Shown one piece after another: positions 55,741-63,863 of a DNA stretch of 64,000 nt. The DNA lies in the NCBI GenBank assembly GCA_036268425.1, contig DATAUE010000138.1, positions 66,973 to 130,972 on the forward strand. Reading direction: 5' to 3'. The notes beneath the pieces were generated by a model. That model did no database searches. It saw only the letters and a list, made by a program, of their open reading frames with translations, and was not told the DNA's origin. How positions within the stretch are numbered: position 1 is the first letter of the stretch; every line of letters starts with the position of its first letter. This DNA is from DATARH01 sp036268425. Its GTDB lineage: Bacteria; Pseudomonadota; Alphaproteobacteria; ATCC43930; CGMCC-115725. The translations under genes were made by a program, and so were the position numbers.

Positions 55741-56936
55741 TGGCGAGCGACACATCCAATCATAACAAGCCGCCGTTCGCGGGCTTACCGGCAAGCGGAA
55801 GCAATGCGTCCGCCGGTAATCTCACTCCCGGTGCAATCACCGATGCGGTGGTGGCGCTCATGCGTGCAGCTAATCCCGGCGCGGAACCGGACACGGCACT
55901 CGCCGCGCGCGTTGCGGGCGGCATTCAACCGATGCTGGTTTCGGAACTCGCCAAAGGCCGCGCGACGACCGGACAGGAACTTCTCACCGGGCCAGGCTTC
56001 GCCAATGTGGTGACGCAGTATCTGGGTTCGCCAAACAGCGGTTATCTCGACGATGTAAACCGCAAGGCGTTGCTCGCGCAGTTGCAGCGCGCAAATGTAA
56101 GCAGCAGCGACAGTGTGGCTCTCTCTGCCGCATTGGGTGGCTTGGTGCCGCTACAGGCAAGCCAGCGCAGCGGCAGCAGCTTCAGCGCGGGCAGCACCGA
56201 CAGTGGAAAACGCTTCGATGCGCTGAGCTTGGCGAGCATTCAGACCGAGGTGGAATATCGCAGCGCACCGGCCACGGCGGAGCTGGTCGGGGCGGGCGTC
56301 AGTTTCCAGACGTTTCAAACGCTGCGCGCCGACGGCTTCTCGCCGGGCCAGATGGTGTCGGCGGTCAGGTTTACGAAAAGCATCGGCCTCGAACCCAATC
56401 AGAGCGCGGTGCATGTGGCGCACATCCAGCGCGCGCGCCCCGAAGACGCCAACAGCGCCATGCGCGATACCAGTGCGAACTGGAAAAGCGTTGCCGGGTT
56501 GGAGAAGGCATTGGTGGATGCGAAAGCGCAGGGCGCTCCGCAGGAAAAGATCGACGGGATTCAAAAGCAGTTGCGTGAGATGCATGAATACAGCCGCGAC
56601 TATGACAAGGGCTATCAAGGAAAGGTTGAAACCAGCAAGCCGAGTGAGGGGCATCATTACGAAGAGTTCAGCCGTCAGGTGCAGGAGATGGTGAACAAGG
56701 GTGCGACGCCCGTGACAGCCACAAGTCAGATTGAAGGAGAGCTTCGCAGAAATAGAAAATTGGATTCAACTGAACGGAAGGCCCGGCAGGCGGGTGTCGA
56801 TAGACAAGGCGGGCTCTCAAATGAGGAGAAAATTAAAAAAATGAAAAGTGTTGTGGCGGAGGCACCCACGCGTCCTGCGGCTGAACAGCCAGCGGGGCAA
56901 AGTACTCTCAAGACAGCAAAGCTGGACCTCGGGTAG
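55740..56936 (+). CDS. Hypothetical protein coupled to the HR-GPA repeat protein
   Basis: The product is about 398 residues from ATG 55,740, which overlaps the TGA of the repeat gene. A GTG at 55,737 is also in frame. The N-terminus is low-complexity (Ser, Gly, Asn), then helical segments rich in Ala, Gln and Leu. A charged C-terminal half (KALVDAKAQGAPQEKIDGIQKQLREMHEYSRD) is likely coiled coil. No membrane segment or known motif is seen. Tight coupling with the repeat protein suggests they work together. Confidence 0.72.
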   Translation: MASDTSNHNKPPFAGLPASGSNASAGNLTPGAITDAVVALMRAANPGAEPDTALAARVAGGIQPMLVSELAKGRATTGQELLTGPGFANVVTQYLGSPNSGYLDDVNRKALLAQLQRANVSSSDSVALSAALGGLVPLQASQRSGSSFSAGSTDSGKRFDALSLASIQTEVEYRSAPATAELVGAGVSFQTFQTLRADGFSPGQMVSAVRFTKSIGLEPNQSAVHVAHIQRARPEDANSAMRDTSANWKSVAGLEKALVDAKAQGAPQEKIDGIQKQLREMHEYSRDYDKGYQGKVETSKPSEGHHYEEFSRQVQEMVNKGATPVTATSQIEGELRRNRKLDSTERKARQAGVDRQGGLSNEEKIKKMKSVVAEAPTRPAAEQPAGQSTLKTAKLDLG

Positions 56937-57410
56937 CTATCTTTGCGCCACCACAGCAGGGCGAGCAGCATCTGCTCTCCTCATCGCGATAAGATGCACG
57001 CGGAATTCCATGAAAACCTGTTCGTCAGCTTTCGTCAATAATTTCCAATCTGTATTCAGATCGCAATGATTGGAACTAAACTGGACAAAACTCTCGCCGA
57101 GCTCATGACTGATTTTTTTTGCATTTCGCTCAACAAGTGAGGTGGCTATCGAAATCGCGTCGGAGCATTGTTGCGTGCTCAACTGCGTTGCAGGGTCTGC
57201 GTGTGCCGGAGCAGTGACAAGCGCGGTATTGGCAAAGAAGGCGGTCAATCCCGCTAAGGTCACACCGACACCGGTTTTACGAATTTTATCGCCGAGGCTC
57301 GTCAGAATGCCGCCCATGTTGCGCGCGGCGTCTTTAAAGCGTGAGGATGACTCTTGCGCGTTCGAAAGACGCGCGTCGAAAGAAGAGGTAATCGCGGCAG
57401 AATTTTTCAT
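56937..57410 (-). CDS. Hypothetical protein with one membrane segment or signal anchor
   Basis: The 157-residue product has about 45 polar residues, then a hydrophobic stretch (VGVTLAGLTAFFANTALVTAPAHADP, about residues 48-73) ending in an AHAD-like cleavage site. A mature part with two Cys follows (QCSDAI and NHCDLN), which could form a disulfide outside the cytoplasm. The unusually long N-terminal region before the hydrophobic segment is odd for a signal peptide. The start could be internal. The family is not recognised. It is convergent with the previous gene, with stops adjacent. Confidence 0.6.
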   Translation of the reverse strand: MKNSAAITSSFDARLSNAQESSSRFKDAARNMGGILTSLGDKIRKTGVGVTLAGLTAFFANTALVTAPAHADPATQLSTQQCSDAISIATSLVERNAKKISHELGESFVQFSSNHCDLNTDWKLLTKADEQVFMEFRVHLIAMRRADAARPAVVAQR

Positions 57411-57430
57411 GTCAGGGCTCTCTTATTCTT

Positions 57431-57448
57431 GTTATTCCCTAGAATAAC
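57431..57448. promoter_or_regulatory. GTTATTC-N4-GAATAAC palindrome between divergent genes
   Basis: A perfect 7-base-arm inverted repeat lies 21 bases upstream of the start at 57,410 and in front of the integrase promoter. It is a plausible operator, for example for the XRE protein at 58,291, or a recombinase accessory site. Confidence 0.4.
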
Positions 57449-57515
57449 CGTAACACATATTTGCCACATATTCACTTTCAATATTAGTTAACGTGCAACA
57501 CTATTGCTCATATTG

Positions 57516-57544
57516 TTGCATCCTCAGAATTACTGGGCTATAAA
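57516..57544 (+). promoter_or_regulatory. Predicted promoter of the tyrosine recombinase gene
   Basis: TTGCAT (57,516-57,521), a 17-base spacer and TATAAA (57,539-57,544) match a sigma-70 promoter, about 50 bases before the integrase start. Confidence 0.5.
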
Positions 57545-57596
57545 CCCTTCCGGAATACATGAACGCTAGCCGCGGGGTGTCCGCAGAGACGACTAA

Positions 57597-58313
57597 ATGC
57601 TTGAGAAAATTATGAAATTCCCGGTCTGCAACCCTATGAGCAATACGGTTTCACGGGCCGCGCGGAATCAGCCGGCCCACGCCGGATCACGCAGCGATGC
57701 GGCCAGCCTCTATGCCGTCAGCGGCGGGCGGAAATACCTCAACCAATCCGAACGCCAGCGCAGCCTCGCCGGGATGGAAGAGCTTCCCAACGAGCAAAAG
57801 CTATTCGCGCAAACCCTTGCGTGGACCGGCGCGCGCGTCAGTGAGGTGCTGGCGCTAACGGCAGCATCTTTTCAGGTAAAGGCGGGGATCGTCGGCATCG
57901 TCACCTTGAAGCGCCGCCGCTTCGCTGTGCGTGAGGTGCCGATCCCGCCCGCGCTGATGGCCGACCTCGATGCGCATTTCGGATTGCGGGCGAGCCGGAA
58001 CTCGCCACGCATGCTCGACCGCCTCTGGAATTTCTGCCGCACCACCGCGTGGCGCGTCATCAAGCGGATCATGAAGACGGCAGGGATTTCCGGAAGGCAC
58101 GCCTGCCCAAAAGCGTTTCGCCACGCCTTCGGCATCGGCACGCTGCAATCCGGCGTGCCGATGAATTTAACGCAGCGCTGGCTTGGCCATGCCAGTGTCA
58201 GAACGACCGCGATCTACGCCGATGCCGCGGGCCCGGAAGAGATCGCGTTCGCACAGCGGTTTTGGCGGCCGCCGAGTGGGGAGGCGAGGCATGACCAAGT
58301 CACCGCGGCATGA
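57597..58313 (+). CDS. Tyrosine recombinase / site-specific integrase
   Basis: The 238-residue product has the catalytic set of the tyrosine recombinase family: R80 in TGARVSEVL, K105 in TLKRRR, R175 in ACPKAFRHAFG, H198 in RWLGHAS and the nucleophile Y207 in TTAIYADA. The first His of the usual H-x-x-R is Lys, as is typical of the CPKGLRH subgroup. It is short (no separate arm-binding domain), like many integron- or transposon-type integrases. It would mobilise or stabilise the element between tRNA-Thr and here. It overlaps the next gene by 23 bases. Confidence 0.92.
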   Translation: MLEKIMKFPVCNPMSNTVSRAARNQPAHAGSRSDAASLYAVSGGRKYLNQSERQRSLAGMEELPNEQKLFAQTLAWTGARVSEVLALTAASFQVKAGIVGIVTLKRRRFAVREVPIPPALMADLDAHFGLRASRNSPRMLDRLWNFCRTTAWRVIKRIMKTAGISGRHACPKAFRHAFGIGTLQSGVPMNLTQRWLGHASVRTTAIYADAAGPEEIAFAQRFWRPPSGEARHDQVTAA

Positions 58314-58704
58314 CACGCCGAGAAAGGCGCGCGCAGCACACCCGATAGATATTCGGGTCGGAGAGCGCATCCGCGCCCGTCGCCTCGCGCTCGGTATGAG
58401 CCAGCAAGCACTTGGGAAGTGGCTCGCGGTCAGCTTTCAACAGATCCAAAAATACGAAGGAGGCGCAAACCGAGTCTGCGCTTCACGCTTGAGCGGACTT
58501 GCTGCGGCCCTTCAGGTAGAGCCTTCCTTCTTTTTCGGAGATGCCGCCGAAGAAGAGGCTCCCACTACGCTCGCGATGGAGCGAGGCACGGCTGACGAAC
58601 TCACCGAGGCATGGCAACTGCTTCGAAGCTTCAGCATGGTCAGGGACATGGCCAGCCGCAAAAAGATCGTGGCGCTCGTAAAGGCCATCGCGACGGCACG
58701 TTGA
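58291..58704 (+). CDS. XRE family regulator coupled to the integrase
   Basis: The 137-residue product from ATG 58,291 has a Cro/CI HTH at about residues 22-77 (VGERIRARRLALGMSQQALGKWLAVSFQQIQKYEGGANRVCASRLSGLAAAL). A helical C-terminus follows. The start lies 23 bases inside the integrase gene, pointing to translational coupling. This domain type is common in alphaproteobacteria. A remnant of a similar protein lies at 50,455. It may control the integrase or the divergent region at 57,411-57,596. Confidence 0.9.
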   Translation: MTKSPRHDTPRKARAAHPIDIRVGERIRARRLALGMSQQALGKWLAVSFQQIQKYEGGANRVCASRLSGLAAALQVEPSFFFGDAAEEEAPTTLAMERGTADELTEAWQLLRSFSMVRDMASRKKIVALVKAIATAR

Positions 58705-58707
58705 ACG

Positions 58708-58735
58708 GGCCTCACCGATTTCCGCGGTGGAGGCC
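58708..58735 (+). terminator. Hairpin after the XRE gene
   Basis: GGCCTCACC and GGTGGAGGCC pair with a single-base bulge, 4 bases after the stop codon. There is no T-run, so termination is uncertain. Confidence 0.4.
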
Positions 58736-59105
58736 AAAGCAAGAAGACTAGGCTCAAGGCTGGGCATCGTCGCAGTCGCTGCGGAAGCCGCCACTCGCTG
58801 AGCTCGTTGCTGTGACCGCCTCGCGCCGAGAGCGGTCAAAAGAATGCGCATCCCCGTGCTCGATGCGACTCCGCTAGCCACGGCCGAGGAGAGATATCTC
58901 ACCCAAGCGTGCTCTCGCCCCGACTATGGCACATCCGCTAGGCAAATTCTGGCGCACAGCACGAGCAGGTGACGGCGTCTTGGCGCGGGGGGTGTCTATG
59001 CGATCCAGACCAGTACAGCATGGGTGCAAGATTTTGCCGGCATTTTGCGCCGGATCTCCGGATTAGTAGGCGAGGTGACCAGAGGCGTCCCTTGGGCTAG
59101 TCTCA
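58736..59105. other. Intergenic stretch at the right end of the element
   Basis: About 370 bases contain no gene I can support. A copy of the 3' end of tRNA-Thr (the sequence around GACTCGGGGCACCA) was looked for here as an attachment site and was not seen. An AGGCGAGG motif lies near 59,070, before the next gene. Confidence 0.5.
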
Positions 59106-59981
59106 ATGATGGCCGGCATCGATTTCAGTAACCTTCCTGCTTTTCATTCCAGCGAAGAAATCCTCGCCCATCCTCGCTTTCCGTTGGCCCGTGACGAATT
59201 CGTCAAAGCCATGCTTGCGCTTTACGAGCACAACCCGTTCCTCAACCGGCTGCTGCTCGAGGCGAGCCGCACCGTTCTGATGGCGGTGATCATGTGCCTT
59301 TATGCGCGTTACGACGAGGCCGATCGTACGACGTGGCCGACGCTGCGCCTGGTCGCGGACGCGATGGCGGAGCATCGTCTTGCCAGTGCGAGCCGCGTCC
59401 ACGACCTCGTTTCGCGGCTGGTCCAGACCGACTATCTCGAACAACGCGCGGCACCGCGGGACGGCCGGGTCCGCATCCTTACACCCAGCCCGAAGATGAT
59501 CGCGCAGGACCAGGATTTTCTGGTATCGCATCACCTGCCGCTGCAGATTTTATTTCCCGACCCTGGTTACGCGCTGATCATGGCGCGCGATCCTGCGTTT
59601 CAGTTGAAGCAGCGGCTGGTGTCACGCGACCTGTTCGCGCTCGGCGCGCAGATACTAGCCTCAAATCCGGTCATGATGCTGTTCCAGGGCCGCGACGCCG
59701 GCGTGATGATCCTTATCAAGATGATCGAGATGGCTAAAGCGCATGGCGCTGCGACGCCGCTCAAGATTTCTTATTCCGACCTGGGCGGTCGCTTCGGCGT
59801 GTCGCGCACCCATGTCCGTAAGCTTCTGGTCGCGGCGGAAGAGATGGAGCTGGTTCGTTTGACCCGGGGCAGCGGTCACTTTGTCGAAATGACGCCTCAA
59901 TTAATCAACGCCTTCGACCGCCTTGTCGCCGACGCGATGAGCGGCTTCGATCTCTGTTACCAGTTGACGCTGGAAGCGTGA
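59106..59981 (+). CDS. Protein with two winged-helix segments (MarR-like), possible regulator
   Basis: The product is about 291 residues. The first half has a winged-helix-like region (WPTLRLVADAMAEHRLASASRVHDLVSRLVQTDYLEQRAAPRDGRVRILTPSPK) that looks like a MarR-type recognition helix and wing, near residues 75-130. The second half has another (LKISYSDLGGRFGVSRTHVRKLLVAAEEMELVRLTRGSGHFVEMT) near residues 220-270. A two-HTH arrangement suggests it recognises a long or bipartite site. ATG 59,106 and 59,109 are both possible. No operon partner is evident. Function unknown. Confidence 0.72.
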   Translation: MMAGIDFSNLPAFHSSEEILAHPRFPLARDEFVKAMLALYEHNPFLNRLLLEASRTVLMAVIMCLYARYDEADRTTWPTLRLVADAMAEHRLASASRVHDLVSRLVQTDYLEQRAAPRDGRVRILTPSPKMIAQDQDFLVSHHLPLQILFPDPGYALIMARDPAFQLKQRLVSRDLFALGAQILASNPVMMLFQGRDAGVMILIKMIEMAKAHGAATPLKISYSDLGGRFGVSRTHVRKLLVAAEEMELVRLTRGSGHFVEMTPQLINAFDRLVADAMSGFDLCYQLTLEA

Positions 59982-60277
59982 CAACCAATCGGCCTGGAGC
60001 GGGGCGCCTGTATTTAAAATTCATTGGCAAAAGTTCCGTTGGTGCGCTGTTAACCCCGGCTTAGTCTGCTGGCCACAAAGCAGCTACGCGCGAACCGTCC
60101 CAGCAGGGAGGCGAGTCACGCGCGATGGTTGCAGCGGCGGTACGGGCCAGTAGCACGCGATTCCTCTGCAAGCGGGCATGGACACATTAAGCAAGTCAAA
60201 GACGGGTCAGCACGTTGATCGCATTACGTGCGCAGGCGTGAGTGAACTCGTCCTACACCCGTTGGGAGTTTAGTACG
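59982..60277. other. Intergenic region, nothing supported
   Basis: About 296 bases precede the cupin gene. I see an A/T-rich patch near 60,010-60,060 that could hold a promoter, but no box pair convincing enough to list. Confidence 0.4.
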
Positions 60278-60652
60278 ATGCGGCGATTTATTATCTTCAG
60301 CCTTGCCGTTACTGGTATTATTACTTCCTTCGCAGCATCTGCGCAGAACGCCTTGCCGAGCTATGAAGGTTCGCCGGATACCTACAAGGTGATATTCGAA
60401 GATCAGAACTTCCGCGTCATAGATGCAATCTGGAAGGCAGACCAAACCGACAAGCCGCATACGCATCCTGTCCCATCGGTCATCTACAATATCACAGGCT
60501 GCACGTTGAAAGTGCACGGGGCAGACGGAAAAATACGAGAAGTGCACTCAAAGCCGGACACGGCCGGCGCATTGCCTATCATCACGCAGCCACATACGGC
60601 AGAGAATGTTGGTTCGAAAGATTGTCATGCAATATTTGTCGAGCAAAAATAA
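60278..60652 (+). CDS. Small exported cupin-like protein
   Basis: The product is 124 residues from ATG 60,278 with a clear signal peptide (MRRFIIFSLAVTGIITSFAASA, cleavage before QNA). A small cupin-like core follows: FEDQNFRVIDAIWKADQTDKPHTHPVPSVIYNITG supplies the HxH of cupin motif 1, and PHTAENVGSKDCHAIFVEQ resembles motif 2. It is periplasmic and probably metal-binding, of unknown substrate. The next exported gene starts 20 bases after its stop. Confidence 0.8.
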   Translation: MRRFIIFSLAVTGIITSFAASAQNALPSYEGSPDTYKVIFEDQNFRVIDAIWKADQTDKPHTHPVPSVIYNITGCTLKVHGADGKIREVHSKPDTAGALPIITQPHTAENVGSKDCHAIFVEQK

Positions 60653-60672
60653 CCCTATGCACGAATAAAAAC

Positions 60673-61164
60673 ATGGACAAGCGGGAGATTGCTCACGTGT
60701 CTATTCGAAACTTAGCCTTTGCCGCAGCGGCATGCTTTCTGATGGTCCCCAGCGTATACGCGCAGCAGGCCCAAAACGGCGACCGGGTTGAGGCCAGAGC
60801 TATGCTCGAGAAGGCCGCTACCGCGGTGAAGGCCGACAAAGCGAAAGCGCTCGACATGGTCGACCAGGGCCAGGGCGGCAGCTTTTATATCAAAGAGCGC
60901 GACCTCTTTCCATTTTGCTTCAACATAGCAGATGGCAAGATCGTCGTTACCCAGACGAAGCAAGCGCTTGGCAAAGACATAAGGACGTTCAAGGATAAGA
61001 CCGGCAATGCTTTTGGACAAGAAATATACAATGCGAAGGAAGGTCAGATTTCCGAGGTCCATTATCACTTTGCACGCCCTGGGGCCGACCAAACTCCGGT
61101 GCCAAAGGTGAGTTTCGCGACGAGAGTTGGCGATTTGGGTTGTGCCGTGGGTTATTACCCGTAA
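60673..61164 (+). CDS. Exported single-Cache-domain protein
   Basis: The product is about 163 residues from ATG 60,673. A signal peptide runs to VYAQQ. The mature part (MLEKAATAVKADKAKALDMVDQGQGGSFYIKERDLFPFCFN, then KDIRTFKDKTGNAFGQEIYN) has the repeated alpha-then-sheet pattern of small Cache sensors, which bind small ligands outside the cytoplasm. It is stand-alone (no kinase or transducer), so it could pass ligand information to a separate sensor. It sits next to the cupin gene. Confidence 0.78.
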   Translation: MDKREIAHVSIRNLAFAAAACFLMVPSVYAQQAQNGDRVEARAMLEKAATAVKADKAKALDMVDQGQGGSFYIKERDLFPFCFNIADGKIVVTQTKQALGKDIRTFKDKTGNAFGQEIYNAKEGQISEVHYHFARPGADQTPVPKVSFATRVGDLGCAVGYYP

Positions 61165-61712
61165 GCCGGCTGATCTTTTGGCCCGTTTGAGCGATGGGTT
61201 AAGTCGAAGTTTTTGAGAATTCGCTTACAGGCGTGCCGTGCTGCCATTTGGGGTGCGACTGCGTCCGCGACGGCCCTTGACCTAGATCGAAGCCACTCAA
61301 GTTTGAAAGTGATGCGCCGCTGACAACGCCGGCGCAAGCGAGCGGCGTGCGCCGGTTCGTCATTTGGTCATCACCGTCGATCGGCCGGGCCGATCGATCA
61401 GCTATATCGGATTTAGGGGTCTAACAGATGGCGGAAATCATCCTGAAGCCGGGTTCGCCCGCCGGGTCGTATTACGACAACGGCACGTCGGTCTACGGCA
61501 GCCCTTACGGCATCTATGGCGAGGGGATCGCCTGGCAGGTCATCAACAGCGCCTCGATAGGCGGGTCGAGCCTCGCGGGCTTGCAAAAGGAGCGCACCAT
61601 GACGTTGTATTCGACCTGGGACTTACGAGCGCGGCGTTCGGCGCCCGCTGGCCAGTGCCCTGCAAGCGCAACCAGAGCCACCAGCCTGTTACTTAGAAAA
61701 AAGGATACCAAG
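61165..61712. other. Region with an unexplained open frame before the substrate-binding protein
   Basis: A reading frame is open from ATG 61,428 into the substrate-binding gene and gives about 95 residues (starting MAEIILKPGSPAGSYYDNGTSVYG) that resemble no part of a binding protein. The true start of that gene is at 61,713. The upstream part could be a small gene fused by loss of its stop, a remnant, or chance. Confidence 0.4.
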
Positions 61713-62465
61713 ATGCGAGGGCGTCTATGCGCGTTGGCCGGGGCCGCTGTCGTGCTTTCGGTTTTGGTTGGAACGACACAGGCAGCGGAGATCAAGCTCA
61801 TTAGCTCCGACGGGGTAGCTAGCGTCCTCGACGTTCTGAAGCCGGAATACGACCATGCGTCGGGTAACACCGTAGCAATTCATTTTGGTGCCGCCAACTT
61901 GCTCAAGAAACCGATCTTGGAAGGCGAAGCATTCGATGCGACGATCCTTACCAGTGAGGCTATGGACGACATAATGAAGGCTGGCAAACTCGTCCCTGCC
62001 ACACTTGTCGAGATTGCGCGCGCCGGCTTTGGCATCGCATACAAGGCCGGATCGCCGCGGCCCGATATCCACGATGCCACGTCATTCAAAGCCGCAATGC
62101 TGGCAGCGCCGTCCGTGTCGTATATGGCACAAGGTGCAAGCGGCGTCTATTTCAGCGCCCTCGCCGAAAAGCTCGGTATCGTTGACCAGCTTAAAGTAAA
62201 AGCGAAGGTGATGCCGAGCGATCGGGTTATCCGCGCAGTGGCGGACGGCGAGGCTCAATACGGCATCCAGGTGATCAGCAATATCGTGTCGGTGCCGGGC
62301 GTAGAGTATGTACCGTTTCCGCCAGATTTGCAGAAGTTCATTGTGTTTACCGGGGCGGTCGGGGCAGTGGCGCGGCAACCGGAGGCAGCGACAGCGCTGC
62401 TCAAATTTCTGACCGATCCCAAGAATGCGCCGATCATCAAGGCGAAGGGCCTTCAGCCCGGTTGA
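61713..62465 (+). CDS. ABC-type substrate-binding protein (ModA-like)
   Basis: The product is 250 residues from ATG 61,713, with a signal peptide (ending GTTQAAEI). The fold pattern matches ModA-type binding proteins: AEIKLISSDGVASVLDVLKPEYDHASGNTVAIHFGAANLLKK, then DATILTSEAMDDIMKAGKLV, and ending LKFLTDPKNAPIIKAKGLQPG. The ligand is probably an oxyanion or small organic anion. No permease or ATPase gene lies next to it, so it is an orphan receptor here. AAAAAAGGAT precedes ATG 61,713. A longer in-frame start at 61,428 is unlikely. Confidence 0.85.
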   Translation: MRGRLCALAGAAVVLSVLVGTTQAAEIKLISSDGVASVLDVLKPEYDHASGNTVAIHFGAANLLKKPILEGEAFDATILTSEAMDDIMKAGKLVPATLVEIARAGFGIAYKAGSPRPDIHDATSFKAAMLAAPSVSYMAQGASGVYFSALAEKLGIVDQLKVKAKVMPSDRVIRAVADGEAQYGIQVISNIVSVPGVEYVPFPPDLQKFIVFTGAVGAVARQPEAATALLKFLTDPKNAPIIKAKGLQPG

Positions 62466-63065
62466 TCTTAAAAGCGTCGCGCGCGCGTACTTTGCGTGGA
62501 ACCGCATTGTTACGCGTGCCCACTTATGGTCCCTCGGCAAGGTCCAGATACGTCAGTTCGCCTTTATTAGGAGACAAACGGGCATCAGGCGTATCGTCAC
62601 CCCAAACACTCCCCGCAAAACCGGCGGGGAGTGTCATGTCTAACCGGCAGAGGATAATGTTTTATTCGCGCGCCTACATGCATTTGCCGCCTAAAATGTC
62701 ATTGTGTTAAAATATTCGCGAGCATTTATCATATAATATAAATTGATATCTAAAGTCGGAACCGGCGAACAGCCAAGATTTTCTGCCCAATGCGATGCCG
62801 CGCAGGCTCGTTCCGCCGCGTTGTTCGAAAGGCAGACGCGGCCGTAATCGAGGAACAAGGCTGTCAAATCGCTTCCAACCACGACCCCCATTTCGCGTTC
62901 AATCGCCCACGCCGGATAACACGGGTCTCGCTGATCGACGCGGCGGAGCGCAAGAAATGCGGCAGCGCAAGGCGCAGCGCGCAGATGAGCATCGCAACGT
63001 GTTGATCCGTTGCTCGCCTGTTATTACGAGAATTGTGAGTAATTTCTGTATCGAAGCAGGGTTAG
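62466..63065. other. Intergenic stretch, about 600 bases, with one hairpin
   Basis: No gene is supported. It contains the hairpin at 62,606-62,634 and an A/T-rich patch near 62,700-62,750 that could be a promoter region. Short frames near 62,790-63,000 have no recognisable product. Confidence 0.45.
62606..62634 (+). terminator. 11-base-stem hairpin downstream of the substrate-binding gene
   Basis: ACACTCCCCGC and GCGGGGAGTGT pair perfectly around AAAACCG, about 140 bases after the gene's stop. No T-tract follows. Confidence 0.5.
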
Positions 63066-63863
63066 TCAATGGGGACGCTCGTCACTTTCCGATAAGATAA
63101 CGCGAACCCTTGATGTCAATTCCTTTAAGTTAAACGGCTTGGTCATGATGTGCATTCCGGGTCCGAGAACACCCTTCCGGATCACAGAACTATCTGCATA
63201 ACCTGTAATGAACAGGACTTTGAGATTCGGTCGATGTAATTGTGCGGTGTCGGCCAGTTGGCGTCCGTTGATGCCTCCTGGCAAACCCACGTCGGTAATC
63301 ATGAAATCGATAGAATTTTCCGATTGCAGGATCGCTAATGCCCGCGGGCCATCCTCAGCCTCCAGCACGGCGTATCCCAGTTCCTGTAGCACTTCTACTA
63401 CGAGCATGCGGATCCCTGCCTCGTCATCGACCACGAGTACGGTCTCGCTGCCGACGTTCCGATCGAGTGTGGGCGCAGGTTTGACGATTTCCAGAGCGCC
63501 CGCGTCCTCCCCGTGCCGGGGAAGATAGAGGCGAATGGTGGTGCCCCGGTCGATCTCGCTGGAGATGTGGGCCTGTCCGCCCGATTGCTTCGCAAAGCCG
63601 TAGATCATCGGCAAACCCAGGCCGGTCCCCGAGCCAAGAGGCTTGGTCGTGAAGAACGGATCGAAAGCTCTAGCGACCACATCGGGAGACATTCCAACGC
63701 CGGAGTCCGTGACGCCGATGACGACGTACTGTCCGGGCGGCATGTCACGCTCCTGCGCTTCGCGCCTACCAAATCGCGTATTGGCTGTTTCGATGGTGAG
63801 CTTGCCGCCGTCGGGCATCGCGTCCCGGGCGTTGATCGCCAAATTTAAAATAGCGTTTTCTAG
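63066..63863 (-). pseudogene. Hybrid histidine kinase/response regulator truncated by an IS element
   Basis: The frame begins at the N-box of a HisKA-type ATPase (LENAILNLAINARDAMPDGGKL), then has the G1, F and G2 boxes (GVTDSGVGMSPDVVARAFDPFFTTKPLGSGTGLGL). A receiver domain from about residue 133 has VLVVDDEAGIRML, the phosphoacceptor Asp in ITDVGLPG, and a Lys in MTKPFN. The dimerisation/phospho-accepting His domain and any sensor should precede LENA, but there the sequence becomes an IS end. The kinase is therefore cut off and cannot autophosphorylate. The receiver remains intact. Confidence 0.85.

Noticed and set aside
42277..58735. Prophage
   Set aside because: No capsid, terminase, portal, tail or lysis gene is present. 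Only a recombinase and regulators are phage-like.
58736..59105. attR copy of the tRNA-Thr 3' end
   Set aside because: I searched by eye for GGTTCAAATCC and CTCGGGGCACCA and found none, so no attachment pair is claimed.
61428..61712. N-terminal domain of the substrate-binding protein
   Set aside because: A signal peptide begins at 61,713 with a ribosome site before it, so an upstream cytoplasmic extension is unlikely.
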